From contig CAZCZR010000003.1 of NCBI GenBank assembly GCA_964503455.1, positions 1-53,081 of the forward strand: a stretch of DNA of 53,081 nucleotides, in the 5' to 3' direction. The stretch comes from CAZCZR01 sp964503455. GTDB lineage: Bacteria; Bacillota; Clostridia; UBA1381. Below, piece by piece: positions 25,443-33,720 of this stretch (position 1 is its first letter; every line of letters starts with the position of its first letter). Below the pieces are notes generated by a model. The model saw nothing but the letters and a program-made list of their open reading frames with translations. It ran no database searches and was not told where the DNA came from. The translations under genes and the position numbers were made by a program.

Positions 25443-26116
25443 TACTCACCCAATCCTTCCGTCAGGATATTGGCCGCTTCGCACGCGGCGTCGTAGCGCT
25501 TTTGATATATCTCCTTGTCGCCGCTTTCTTTTATTCTTACGGCAAGGTAAAGATCATCGGTAAAGAACTCGGTTTCCTTTAAAAACGCGCTGTTTTCAAG
25601 GTTCACTCCGGTGGGAACGCCGTCTTTGTTCACAGCCGCGCTTTTCGGCACAGGGCTTTTCGCCCAGTCCTCTATCGGCACAAAGACATACTCGTTCTGC
25701 TGCCTCGCGAACTGCGTGAGCATCTCATCCTCCGACATGAAATACAGCGCATTCTCCCCCGACATAAGCGCGACATCGAATTTCTGCTGAACCGCGTAAT
25801 CATATTCTATATTCTGGCTCTGTCCCGAAAGACTGAGCTGCTGAAAATCTATATTGGTCACGCCGTCGCCGTCCACATCGGGCAGACGCTCCTCAAGCGC
25901 GGCAAGGAACCGGTCCACCTGCTCCTCGCTGAATATTCTGTTCCCCGAATATATTATTGTAAAATCGAACTTTTCTTTTGAAGCGCACTGCACACACGTC
26001 ACCGCAACCGCAATTATAACCGCGGCTATGCCTATTGTGTGCCATTTGTAGTAATACCAGAAGTAGGGCCACCATTCGCGGGAAAACCGCTTCGGCTTTG
26101 TTCCGTAAGATTCCAT
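25442..26116 (-). CDS. Single-pass membrane protein of unknown function, coupled to a sigma factor gene
   Basis: I do not recognise this 224-residue protein. The N-terminal 20 residues are basic and aromatic (REWWPYFWYYYKWH), followed by one transmembrane helix at about residues 23-40, leaving about 180 residues most likely outside. The outside part contains DVDGDGVTNID, a DxDxDG calcium-loop type motif like that of dockerins and thrombospondin type 3 repeats. I chose ATG 26116 because GGAGG precedes it. Its stop overlaps the sigma factor start and it lies 23 bases after lysS. Similar 'YYYKWHTIG' proteins are widespread in Clostridia without assigned function. Confidence 0.8.
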   Translation of the reverse strand: MESYGTKPKRFSREWWPYFWYYYKWHTIGIAAVIIAVAVTCVQCASKEKFDFTIIYSGNRIFSEEQVDRFLAALEERLPDVDGDGVTNIDFQQLSLSGQSQNIEYDYAVQQKFDVALMSGENALYFMSEDEMLTQFARQQNEYVFVPIEDWAKSPVPKSAAVNKDGVPTGVNLENSAFLKETEFFTDDLYLAVRIKESGDKEIYQKRYDAACEAANILTEGLGE

Positions 26117-26139
26117 ATCGTTCCTCCGTGTAAACGCGC

Positions 26140-27681
26140 TCAGCTTTGCTTTTTCATTGTGGGGAACAGCAGCACATCTCTTATTGCCGCCGAATCCGTC
26201 AGAAGCATACACATACGGTCGATGCCGAAGCCGATACCGCCTGTGGGCGGCATACCGTACTCAAGCGCTGTCAGGAAATCCTCGTCGGTTGTGTTTGCCT
26301 CCTCATTGCCTTGGGCAAGCTGCTCCTCCTGCGCCTTGAAGCGCTCGCGCTGATCTATCGGGTCATTAAGCTCGGAATACGCATTCGCCATTTCCCAGCC
26401 GTTCATAAAGAACTCAAATCTCTCGACATATTCCGGCTTATCGGGCTTTTTCTTTGTAAGCGGCGATATTTCCACCGGATGATCCATCACGAATGTAGGC
26501 TGAATAAGATGCTCCTCGGCGTATTCCTCAAAGAACAGATTCAGTATCTCGCCCTTGCTGTGGCGCTGCTCGTATTCTATATGGTGTTTGTCGGCGGCTT
26601 CTCTCGCTTCCTCAAGCGTTGCTATCGCGTCAAAGTCCACGCCCGAATATTTTTTCACAGCCTCTACCATGGTTATGCGCTCAAACGGCTTTCCGAGATC
26701 CATTTCTATCCCGTTATAAACTATCTTTGTTGTGCCAAGCACCTCCTCGGCAACATGGCGGTAGAGATTTTCCGTCAGATCCATCATGCCGTGGTAATCG
26801 GTGTACGCCTGATACAGCTCCATAAGCGTAAATTCGGGATTGTGGCGCGTGTCAAGTCCCTCGTTTCTGAACACTCTGCCTATCTCGTAAACCTTTTCAA
26901 GTCCTCCGACTATAAGACGCTTCAGGTAAAGCTCCAGCGAAATACGAAGCTTCAGATCCTCGTCAAGAGCATTGAAATGCGTTTCAAACGGACGCGCCGC
27001 TGCGCCGCCCGCGTTTGACACGAGCATCGGCGTTTCCACCTCCAAAAAGCCCTGACCGTTAAGGTATGAGCGTATGGAGGATATTATTTTTGAACGCTTG
27101 ATAAACGTGTCCTTTACGCCCGCGTTCATTATAAGATCAACGTAGCGCTGACGGTATCTCATATCCGTGTCCGTCATGCCGTGGAACTTTTCGGGCAGAG
27201 GCAGAAGCGACTTTGAAAGAAGCGTTATCTCGCTTACTCTTACCGAAATCTCGCCTGTCTGTGTGGTAAACACCTCGCCCTTCGCGCCGATTATATCGCC
27301 TATATCAAGCTTTTTGAAGCGGTCGTACTCGTCCTCGCCGAGAATATCCTTTTTTACAAACAGCTGAAGCTGTCCCTCCAGATCGGATATATGTACAAAT
27401 CCGACCTTTCCCATGCCGCGCTTCGACATGATCCTTCCCGCAACGGAGACGATCTGTCCGTCAAAGGGCGATATTTTTGCGGTGACCCGCAGCTTTTCGC
27501 CGCGTTTTTCTATCTCGCGTTCTTCTTCGCGGCAGCCGTTTACGATGTCGCCGGATGAGTGTGTTCTGTTATATTTTGTAATCCGAAAAGGATCCCTGCC
27601 CTCCGACTGAAGCTGCGACAGCTTATCGCGCCTCACCCGCAAAAGAGCTTTAAGCTCCTTTTCGGAATTTTGCTGTTCCAT
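26140..27681 (-). CDS. lysS: Lysyl-tRNA synthetase, class II
   Basis: A 513-residue cytoplasmic enzyme that charges tRNA-Lys. The N-terminal OB-fold anticodon-binding domain includes VSVAGRIMSKRGMGKVGFVHISDLEG. Class II motifs: motif 2 VYEIGRVFRNEGLDTRHNPEFTLMELYQAY, and motif 3 GYGMPPTGGIGFGIDRMCMLLTDSAAIRDVLLFPTMK near the C-terminus. Length is normal. It has a GAGGACACAGC leader with modest ribosome binding site. It heads a minus-strand unit with the membrane protein, sigma factor and pyrE. Confidence 0.98.
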   Translation of the reverse strand: MEQQNSEKELKALLRVRRDKLSQLQSEGRDPFRITKYNRTHSSGDIVNGCREEEREIEKRGEKLRVTAKISPFDGQIVSVAGRIMSKRGMGKVGFVHISDLEGQLQLFVKKDILGEDEYDRFKKLDIGDIIGAKGEVFTTQTGEISVRVSEITLLSKSLLPLPEKFHGMTDTDMRYRQRYVDLIMNAGVKDTFIKRSKIISSIRSYLNGQGFLEVETPMLVSNAGGAAARPFETHFNALDEDLKLRISLELYLKRLIVGGLEKVYEIGRVFRNEGLDTRHNPEFTLMELYQAYTDYHGMMDLTENLYRHVAEEVLGTTKIVYNGIEMDLGKPFERITMVEAVKKYSGVDFDAIATLEEAREAADKHHIEYEQRHSKGEILNLFFEEYAEEHLIQPTFVMDHPVEISPLTKKKPDKPEYVERFEFFMNGWEMANAYSELNDPIDQRERFKAQEEQLAQGNEEANTTDEDFLTALEYGMPPTGGIGFGIDRMCMLLTDSAAIRDVLLFPTMKKQS

Positions 27682-28150
27682 GCTGTGTCCTCCTTAAACC
27701 GTAAGTGTCTGTATATAAAGTATAAAATCCGCTGTTTTTGCCGAATTACGGCGCTTTTGTGGATATACCCTTTTTATTATACACTATTTTTCTTTGAATT
27801 ACAATGCTTTTTTTGAAAAATTTTAAATTTGTTTTACACGCAAGCCCTCGCGGCCGATCCGGTTTTGGCGGCTGCTCCCGTCTTGGGGCGGTGCTTATGG
27901 CGGAGTGCGAAAAAATTGTGAACAATCCGCGCTCTTTTACCTCCGTGTTTTCCTCAAAAGCCGCGCAGATACTCATAAGCTTCCGTTCATAATTTGTTCA
28001 CAAAATAAATAACACTTGTTTACATTTAATTCATACCAGCGTAAAAAGTGTGGTATAAGATATAGTCATAAAGTCAATAAGGGTCAACGCAAACGAAAGA
28101 CCCGCAGCTGTTATAGGAAATCACACGAAAGATTCAGGAGGTAGATTTAA
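27682..28150. other. 469-bp intergenic region between lysS and htrA
   Basis: Divergent regulatory region. It holds a run of A/T-rich sequence near lysS and an extended -10-like TGGTATAAG (28051-28059) about 90 bases before htrA. Short open frames in the middle (for example 27746-27976, minus) have no ribosome binding site and no family resemblance. I see no RNA gene. Confidence 0.5.
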
Positions 28151-29377
28151 ATGAAAAAATATCCCTATACGGACTCTACAGATATGATAGTTTACGAACA
28201 TGAAGGTAAAAAAGAAAAGAAGCACGGAGTATTCAAGGCGTGCATCGCATCGGCTTTGACGGCGAGCATATTCACCGGCGCAATATTCTGCGGACTGGGC
28301 ATAGCATTTTACAAGCAGGACACTCAGTCAAAAAACAATCAGCTTGTGACCGATCAGCTCTCAACCGCAAATTCCGACACGCAGTCGCTTGCGGCAACGA
28401 CTCTTGAAAACGGCAAACAGGTATTGACCACTGTTCAGATAGCGGAAAAATGCGGTCCCAGTATTGTCGGCGTTATCAATAAGACGAAAGTCACGTCGCA
28501 GAAATACTACGACCCGTTCTCGGGCAGATACTATTATTATCAGGATCCCTCGGCGGGCGAGGATGATACCGTAACCCAAGGCTCCGGATCGGGTATAATT
28601 ATCAGCGATGACGGGTATATTGTAACTAATGAACACGTCATTGAAGGCGCGACAAAGATCTCGGTAATACTTAACACCGGAGAGGAATATGAAGCCGCTT
28701 TGGTGGGCAAGGATACAAAAACAGACCTTGCGGTTTTAAAGATAGAAGCTTCGACCACTCTTACGCCGGCTGTTCTGGGAGATTCGGACAGCGTTAAGGT
28801 GGGCGAGTCGGTAGTTGCGATCGGCAATCCGCTCGGTCAGGAGCTTTCCGGCACAACAACTCACGGCATCATAAGCGCGGTTAACAGAACAATGACTGTC
28901 GATAACCGCACCTATAATCTGCTTCAGACAGACGCAGCGATCAATTCGGGCAACTCCGGCGGCGGACTGTTTAACCAGTACGGAGAAGTCATCGGCATCA
29001 ACTCGATAAAGATCAACTCCACAGGCGTTGAAGGCATCGGCTTTGCAATATCTATTTCCGAGGCTAAGTCTATAATTGAAGAGCTTATGTCGGAAGGTCA
29101 TGTAAGCCGTCCTCTTGTAGGCATTGAGATAAAAAGCACCCCCTACGGACTGTTTATAGACAGCGTCGTTGAAGGCTCGGGCGCGGAAGCCGCAGGACTT
29201 CAGGCTAAGGATATGATCATCGAGGTAGACGGCAAGCAGGTTTCAAGCACCAGTGAAATAAATCAGATACGCGACACCAAGCAGCCCGGCGACAAGCTCA
29301 GCTTCAAGATCGCCAGAAACGGGCAGTATATGGATGTAGACGTGACACTCGGCGAAAGCACCGAGGACGATAATTAA
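28151..29377 (+). CDS. htrA: HtrA/DegP-like S1C serine protease with PDZ domain
   Basis: A 408-residue membrane-anchored quality-control protease acting outside the cytoplasmic membrane. A transmembrane helix spans about residues 29-53 after a charged N-terminus. The trypsin-like domain has the full triad: His162 in VTNEHVIEG, Asp192 in KTDLAVLK and Ser269 in INSGNSGGGLFN. A PDZ domain follows at about 305-395 (LVGIEIKSTPYGLFIDSVVEGSGAEAAGL). The loop between the helix and His162 has YYYYQDPSAGEDD. An AGGAGGT site precedes the ATG. It stands alone and is followed by a terminator. Confidence 0.95.
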   Translation: MKKYPYTDSTDMIVYEHEGKKEKKHGVFKACIASALTASIFTGAIFCGLGIAFYKQDTQSKNNQLVTDQLSTANSDTQSLAATTLENGKQVLTTVQIAEKCGPSIVGVINKTKVTSQKYYDPFSGRYYYYQDPSAGEDDTVTQGSGSGIIISDDGYIVTNEHVIEGATKISVILNTGEEYEAALVGKDTKTDLAVLKIEASTTLTPAVLGDSDSVKVGESVVAIGNPLGQELSGTTTHGIISAVNRTMTVDNRTYNLLQTDAAINSGNSGGGLFNQYGEVIGINSIKINSTGVEGIGFAISISEAKSIIEELMSEGHVSRPLVGIEIKSTPYGLFIDSVVEGSGAEAAGLQAKDMIIEVDGKQVSSTSEINQIRDTKQPGDKLSFKIARNGQYMDVDVTLGESTEDDN

Positions 29378-29403
29378 GCATACTACTCAATATTTGATAA
29401 TAC

Positions 29404-29426
29404 CACCATCCTTTTTTTCATAGGCT
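29404..29426 (+). repeat. 23-bp direct repeat, copy 1
   Basis: A 23-bp word beginning CACCATCC, with a run of T and ending ATAGGCT, is repeated exactly at 29563-29585. Each copy runs directly into a different perfect hairpin. It looks like a small modular intergenic element. Confidence 0.85.
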
Positions 29427-29478
29427 TCGCCCCATCAATCAATGATACCCCCTTGGGGCGAAGCAACCCCCTTTTTTA
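29424..29478 (+). terminator. Terminator of htrA
   Basis: A perfect 10-bp stem GCTTCGCCCC/GGGGCGAAGC (29424-29433 and 29455-29464) followed by AACCCCCTTTTTTAT. Confidence 0.75.
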
Positions 29479-29562
29479 TAAGGCGGCACGGATGGCGGAT
29501 AAACATGGCAACACCTAAATTTTCGATAGCCTTTTGCCGGTACAGGCCAAAAACCGGCACAT

Positions 29563-29612
29563 CACCATCCTTTTTTTCATAGGCTCCGCTTTTCCCCCAA
29601 TAAAAGCGGAGC
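29563..29612 (+). repeat. 23-bp direct repeat, copy 2, with hairpin
   Basis: Second copy of the 23-bp word (29563-29585) followed by an 11-bp perfect stem GCTCCGCTTTT/AAAAGCGGAGC (29583-29593 and 29602-29612). Unlike copy 1, no T-run follows, so it is not a standard terminator on this strand. Confidence 0.8.
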
Positions 29613-29617
29613 ACCCC

Positions 29618-29654
29618 CCTAAAACAAGCGCCCAAGGCAATGCCAAGGGCGCTT
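29618..29654 (-). terminator. Terminator of the deoR-type regulator gene
   Basis: Minus strand: AAGCGCCC/GGGCGCTT stem with inner pairs (29654-29626), then TTGTTTTAG. It lies about 20 bases after the regulator's stop. Confidence 0.7.
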
Positions 29655-29675
29655 TATTGATTATCAAATACTGTA

Positions 29676-30443
29676 TTATTCCGCTACAATTACCCGCACT
29701 CCGTCATTTGCAAACTTTGTTTTCCATACATCTGAAGGCTCCTCATCGGTAATTACGGCGTCCACCTTATCAAGGCGCACTATGGTGTTCAGTCCGAAGG
29801 TGTCGAATTTCTTGCAGTCGCACAGGAAAATACATTCCTCCGACATATCTATCATCGCGCGCTTGACCTCGGCTTCTCCGTCGGACTGCTCTGTCAGACC
29901 TCTCTCCTCGGACAGTCCCTTGCAGGAGAAGAACACCTTGTTGGCGTTGTAATTTTTTCTTATAATATCCTCGGTTATATGCCCCACAAAAGACATATTG
30001 CGCGCCTTGAGCTTCCCTCCGATACATATCACCGTTATATGCTCACAGCTTGACAGCTCCTCCACTACCTTTTCCGCATTGGTGATAACCGTCAGGGATT
30101 GTCTTGTCCGGATATATCTTGCCATATGCAGCGATGAGGTGGATGCGTCTATAAATATAGTTTCTCCGTCGCTGACAAGCTCGGCGGCTTTTCTTCCTAT
30201 TGCCTCCTTGCCAGTATAGTTTATGGTTGTCCTTTCATTTACGGTAGGCTCCGGATCGGATTCGTCCGCCAAAGTCGCCCCGCCGTAAGCGCGGCGCAGA
30301 ATACCCTTCTTCTCAAGCCGCTCAAGGTCGTTTCTGATAGTTTCGGTCGTAACGCCGAACTTATTCGCAAGCTCCGTCACAAGCACGCTTCCGTTTTCGT
30401 TTATAAGTCGTTCTATCTGATTTCTGCGTTCAACAGCTAACAT
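29676..30443 (-). CDS. DeoR-family transcriptional regulator of the microcompartment operon
   Basis: A 255-residue sugar-phosphate-sensing regulator. The N-terminal helix-turn-helix reads AVERRNQIERLINENGSVLVTELANKFGVTTETIRNDLERLEKKGILRRAYGGA, a textbook DeoR start. The C-terminal sensor domain has TIFIDASTSSLHMARYI, VITNAEKVVEEL and KVFFSCKGLSEERGLTEQS. I chose ATG 30443, with GAAAGGA upstream, over 30482. It is the last gene of the BMC operon, separated from pduT by a terminator-like hairpin. DeoR regulators in fucose/rhamnose BMC loci typically respond to the phosphorylated sugar; here the link to AGTGTTTTT repeats at the operon promoter is inference. Confidence 0.93.
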   Translation of the reverse strand: MLAVERRNQIERLINENGSVLVTELANKFGVTTETIRNDLERLEKKGILRRAYGGATLADESDPEPTVNERTTINYTGKEAIGRKAAELVSDGETIFIDASTSSLHMARYIRTRQSLTVITNAEKVVEELSSCEHITVICIGGKLKARNMSFVGHITEDIIRKNYNANKVFFSCKGLSEERGLTEQSDGEAEVKRAMIDMSEECIFLCDCKKFDTFGLNTIVRLDKVDAVITDEEPSDVWKTKFANDGVRVIVAE

Positions 30444-30454
30444 TTGCTTTCCTT

Positions 30455-30502
30455 TCAAATATAAAATATGCTGCCGCACCAAGCAAAAGACACAGCAGCA
30501 TA
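30455..30502 (-). terminator. Terminator or attenuator between pduT and the DeoR gene
   Basis: Minus strand: TATGCTGC/GCAGCATA 8-bp stem with a 20-base loop, then TTTTATATTT. It could separate high shell-gene expression from low regulator expression by partial readthrough. Confidence 0.55.
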
Positions 30503-30540
30503 ATATTTCCCTCCGATTTCCGGAATTAAAATTATTTCAC

Positions 30541-31086
30541 TTACATGATCGCTTCCCAAAGCTCGGGGTGCGGATTTGCGATAACCTCCGTATTAATAAG
30601 CACACCGTCGCGCGCAGCCACAGCAGCTCCCGCGTCAACACCCGCTTTTACGTCCGCAACATCGCCCGTCATCGTTACAAAGCATTTGCCCGCCATACCG
30701 CGCGCGACTCTGACCTCGATCAGTTCAATGTCGCCCGCCTTGACAGCCGCATCCGCAGCCTCTATTGCGGCGGCAGCCGTAAACGTTTCCACTACTCCAA
30801 GAGCCTTTTTCTCGCTCACCTCAACGGTTCCGCACACAGCCTCATAGACCTTATCGCCCAGGTTGCCTATAACAAAAGTATCTATCAGCGCGTCCTCGGC
30901 AATAACGCCGGCTCTGTCAACAGCGGCGCTTATGGCGGAAAGCTCGCCGCCTACTATCGTCACAAACTTGCCCGGACATACCGAGCCGGACGAGATCAGC
31001 TCCACAGCAGCCGATTTCAGCATTTCATCCGTAACAACGATGCCCTTGCTGACATTTTTAACTTCTACCAATCCGATGGAATTCAT
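30541..31086 (-). CDS. pduT: BMC-T trimeric shell protein PduT, iron-sulfur type
   Basis: A 181-residue shell protein with two tandem BMC domains (about 4-86 and 95-178), so three copies form a pseudohexameric tile. It resembles PduT closely: SIGLVEVKNVSKGIVVTDEMLKSA, then SVCPGKFVTIVGGELSAI, and ALGVVETFTAAAAIEAADAAVKA in the second domain. Cys37 (in SVCPGK) matches the Cys of PduT that forms a 4Fe-4S cluster in the central pore. It lies 16 bases after PduS, its probable electron partner. Together they could pass electrons across the shell to recycle cofactors. Confidence 0.95.
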   Translation of the reverse strand: MNSIGLVEVKNVSKGIVVTDEMLKSAAVELISSGSVCPGKFVTIVGGELSAISAAVDRAGVIAEDALIDTFVIGNLGDKVYEAVCGTVEVSEKKALGVVETFTAAAAIEAADAAVKAGDIELIEVRVARGMAGKCFVTMTGDVADVKAGVDAGAAVAARDGVLINTEVIANPHPELWEAIM

Positions 31087-31102
31087 TTATCTCATCCCTC
31101 TC

Positions 31103-32440
31103 TCAATCTCTGTGTATAACGACAAACTTGCCGGTGACCTCGGTGACGGTGCCGTCTATGCTTGAATGCATGGTGGTTCCCAGATCCTCGTAAGGCGTTT
31201 GCGCAACCGCCTGACCTATCTTCACCTTGTCGCCCGCGCTCACCACAGCCGATGCCGGTTTTCCGACGTGCTGCGAGAAAGGTATATAAACCTCAGCCGG
31301 AGCAAATTCCATATAGTTCCTTGTAACTACCGGCTTGACGTACTTTCTTATGCCTAACCGGTCGATAAGCTTCTGTGACGAAACAAGTCTTGACGCTCTT
31401 TCGGGGCGCACGTGTTCGGGGGCTTTATTGTTCTGCCGTTTTAAGCCATGCTTTCCGAGAGAGCCTTTTATTCCCATCGAGATGGCCTGCGGATCAAGCA
31501 TCTGCTGACAGGCGATCACCGTGCATATGCCGCAGCCGCAGCAAAGAGCCGACTGCAAAAACGATTCCGTGTCGCTTACCTCCGCATGGGACGCCACGCG
31601 CACTGTCTTATGCACGTTCAGCGCGTAGCCGAGAAGATACCTCGGACACAGGTCCGAACACATCGTGCAGTTGCAGCAGGCAGCGCTTGCGCGCTTTAAA
31701 ACCATGGATACGGGCATTTTTTTGCGCTGTACGACAGAGTGAGTTTCGGGGAATATCAGCAGTCCCTTTGTTGTCTTTGTAACAACGTCCTCTTCGAGGT
31801 TTACAAGCTTACCCATCATGGGTCCGCCGTTTATAACGGCTTTGCCCGTCATATCGGAATAGCCGCACGCCGCCAAAAGCTCCGAGATCTTCATTCCTAT
31901 GGGAGCCTTTACGGTAATGTCCTCTTTTGTGTCGCCGCCGATGGTTATGTATTTGTCATACACCGGCTCGCCGTTTTTAACGGCCTTATATATATTATAT
32001 ACTGTTTCGACGTTAATAACCATAACGCCGACCATAACGGGAATACTTCCCTCAGGGATGATCTTGCCGGTGGTTTCGTAAACCAGCACCACCTCATCTC
32101 CCGCGGGATATATGTCCGGTATTTCCTTGATCCGAATCCGTGTTCCGGCAAGTCCTGCAACTATGTCTTTGTCAAGCAGGTGCATATTTTTGCCTTTGAT
32201 GCCGATAAGCACCTCTTTCGCGCCCATCGTATCGCAAAGAATATTAAGCGACTCGACTATCTCGCCGAGATGACGCTCAAGCAGATAATGATCAACCATC
32301 ATCAGCGGCTCACATTCCGCCGCGTTTACAACTATCTGTTCAACCTTGTCGGAAAATTTTCTGTGCGTGGGGAATCCGGCGCCGCCGGCGCCGACTATTC
32401 CGGCCTCATAAACAATTTTTTGAAGCTCCGATAATTCCAC
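31103..32440 (-). CDS. pduS: PduS: RnfC-like iron-sulfur flavoprotein of the microcompartment
   Basis: A 445-residue electron-transfer protein related to RnfC/Nqo1. The FMN/NADH-binding loop is GIVGAGGAGFPTHRKF (residues 15-30). Two 4Fe-4S motifs are CCNCTMCSDLCPRYLLGY and CCGCGICTVIACQQ. A C-terminal SLBB/biotinyl-like segment (YIPFSQHVGKPASAVVSAGDKVKIGQAVAQ) closes it, ending in STIDGTV-like HSSIDGTVTEVTGKFVVIHRD. In Salmonella, PduS reduces cobalamin and docks on PduT. The start is a GTG at 32440 with GAAAGGA upstream. A hairpin-rich 155-base spacer separates it from the vertex protein gene. Confidence 0.95.
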   Translation of the reverse strand: MELSELQKIVYEAGIVGAGGAGFPTHRKFSDKVEQIVVNAAECEPLMMVDHYLLERHLGEIVESLNILCDTMGAKEVLIGIKGKNMHLLDKDIVAGLAGTRIRIKEIPDIYPAGDEVVLVYETTGKIIPEGSIPVMVGVMVINVETVYNIYKAVKNGEPVYDKYITIGGDTKEDITVKAPIGMKISELLAACGYSDMTGKAVINGGPMMGKLVNLEEDVVTKTTKGLLIFPETHSVVQRKKMPVSMVLKRASAACCNCTMCSDLCPRYLLGYALNVHKTVRVASHAEVSDTESFLQSALCCGCGICTVIACQQMLDPQAISMGIKGSLGKHGLKRQNNKAPEHVRPERASRLVSSQKLIDRLGIRKYVKPVVTRNYMEFAPAEVYIPFSQHVGKPASAVVSAGDKVKIGQAVAQTPYEDLGTTMHSSIDGTVTEVTGKFVVIHRD

Positions 32441-32482
32441 TTCAACTCATCCTTTCTTCCGGATATATGCACACGGATAGAT

Positions 32483-32501
32483 CCTTCGCCCTATGCGAAG
32501 G
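32483..32501 (-). other. Intergenic hairpin in the BMC operon (vertex gene / pduS)
   Basis: CCTTCGC/GCGAAGG, 7-bp stem with a five-base loop, extendable by CGGA/TCCG, in the 155-base spacer 32441-32595. A further weaker fold (CCGGAGGAT with ATCATCCGG) lies at about 32540-32565. No T-run, so more likely an mRNA processing or stability element than a terminator. Confidence 0.6.
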
Positions 32502-32595
32502 CTTTGTCCGAACGCCAATCCGCTTTAAACGCCGGAGGATATTGCATCATCCGGTGCGGATCATTTCTGTGGTAAATCCCGCTGAATACGGGAAT

Positions 32596-32856
32596 TTATG
32601 CCTGTTTTTCATCCAATATACCAACGATCGCCGCGTCAACGGGCGAGTCCTGTCTTGGGAGAGCAAGCCTTGCCGCCGAGCCGGTCGCTATTATAACGTC
32701 CTCGCCAATACCGGCGCCGACGCTGTCAACGGCAACAATGTATTTATCCACAAGCTTGCCGTGTTCTATATGCTGTACCAGCATAAATTTATATCCCACA
32801 AGCTTCTCGTTCTTTCTTGTGGACACTACGCTGCCGTATACTCTGCCTATAAGCAT
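32596..32856 (-). CDS. pduN: BMC-P pentameric vertex protein (EutN/CcmL/PduN)
   Basis: An 86-residue protein of the EutN/CcmL family. Five copies close the vertices of the polyhedral shell. Family features: MLIGRVYGSVVSTRKNEKLVGYKFMLVQ, VAVDSVGAGIGEDVIIATGSAARLAL, and PVDAAIVGILD at the end. Only one such gene is present. The ribosome binding site is AAGAGGAG. Confidence 0.96.
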   Translation of the reverse strand: MLIGRVYGSVVSTRKNEKLVGYKFMLVQHIEHGKLVDKYIVAVDSVGAGIGEDVIIATGSAARLALPRQDSPVDAAIVGILDEKQA

Positions 32857-32894
32857 CTCTGTACTCCTCTTTTCGGTTCTTGCCTTCCGGCAGC

Positions 32895-32919
32895 TCCGTC
32901 CCCGTTTATCAGGGACGGA
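32895..32919 (-). other. Intergenic hairpin in the BMC operon (pduL / vertex gene)
   Basis: TCCGTCCC (32895-32902) pairs perfectly with GGGACGGA (32912-32919) around a nine-base loop, without a T-run. Confidence 0.6.
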
Positions 32920-32947
32920 CTGATAATATGTATCACGATAACCTGAG

Positions 32948-33589
32948 TTATCTCTTGTTTACGATTTTAACATAATCGCCCGTTTTGATAGCGCAAGCGT
33001 TCGCATCATCGGTATCAATGTGCATTTCAGTGTTGAAGTCCTCTCTTACTCTGACCTGAACATTATAAAAACGCGTCGGCTTTGAGTTCTGGATCTCAAC
33101 ATCAACTATGTCGTTGTCCCTGATGCCGTATTTAGCCGCATCGTCCGGCGTCATATGTATATGTCTGTTGGCTATAATGCAGCCTTCGTTCAGGAATACG
33201 CTTCCCTTGGGGCCGACAAGCGCCATAGGCGCCGAGCCTTTTATTTCGCCCGAAGGTCTTACGGGGGGCGACACCCTTAGCTTGAAGGTATCTGTTCTCG
33301 ATACCTCTACCTGCGATTCCTTCCTTACAGGTCCCAGCACTCTTACTCCCTCAATCGATCTGAGCGAAGGACTTACGAGCGTTACGCACTCTTCCGCGGC
33401 AAACTGGTCGCCCATAAGCTGTTTCTTGGGCGTCAGCTCATAACCCTTGCCGAAGAGAATTTCAAGATGCTCCTGTGACAGATGCACGTGTCTTGCCGAC
33501 ACGCCTATTTTAATTCCGTCCTTTTTTTCCTTTTCTTTAAGCGCTTCAAGGACACCTGCCGTTATCATATTGATCATTTTTTCGTCCAT
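32948..33589 (-). CDS. pduL: PduL-type phosphotransacylase
   Basis: A 213-residue zinc enzyme that turns acyl-CoA plus phosphate into acyl-phosphate, releasing CoA inside the microcompartment. It contains VSARHVHLSQEHLEILFG (His34 and His36 bind zinc) and the second domain's ANRHIHMTPDDAAKYGI. The first 20 residues (MDEKMINMITAGVLEALKEK) look like an encapsulation peptide: a short amphipathic helix set off before the domain. In this locus the expected substrate is lactyl- or propionyl-CoA. Length normal for the family. No acyl kinase gene is in the window. Confidence 0.96.
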   Translation of the reverse strand: MDEKMINMITAGVLEALKEKEKKDGIKIGVSARHVHLSQEHLEILFGKGYELTPKKQLMGDQFAAEECVTLVSPSLRSIEGVRVLGPVRKESQVEVSRTDTFKLRVSPPVRPSGEIKGSAPMALVGPKGSVFLNEGCIIANRHIHMTPDDAAKYGIRDNDIVDVEIQNSKPTRFYNVQVRVREDFNTEMHIDTDDANACAIKTGDYVKIVNKR

Positions 33590-33632
33590 GTAAACCTTCT
33601 CCCTCTCTGACCCGAATCACTGTTGTTTACGA

Positions 33633-33682
33633 AAAGCACCGGCACTCCCCGGGCAACGCCGGGGAGCCGTTATATGTGCTTT
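33633..33682 (-). other. Large intergenic hairpin in the BMC operon (BMC-H / pduL)
   Basis: An 8-bp GC stem CTCCCCGG/CCGGGGAG with a six-base loop (33645-33666) continues through GG/CC and an outer AAAGCAC/GTGCTTT stem (33633-33639 and 33676-33682). No T-run follows. It lies right after a shell gene and could stabilise the upstream RNA. Confidence 0.7.
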
Positions 33683-33720
33683 CGATAAGGAAACACCGTA
33701 ATTATTCCGTGTTTTCTTAA

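Noticed and set aside
27746..27976. A 76-residue minus-strand open frame between lysS and htrA.
   Set aside because: No ribosome binding site, no recognisable motif, and the region has the A/T profile of a divergent promoter region.
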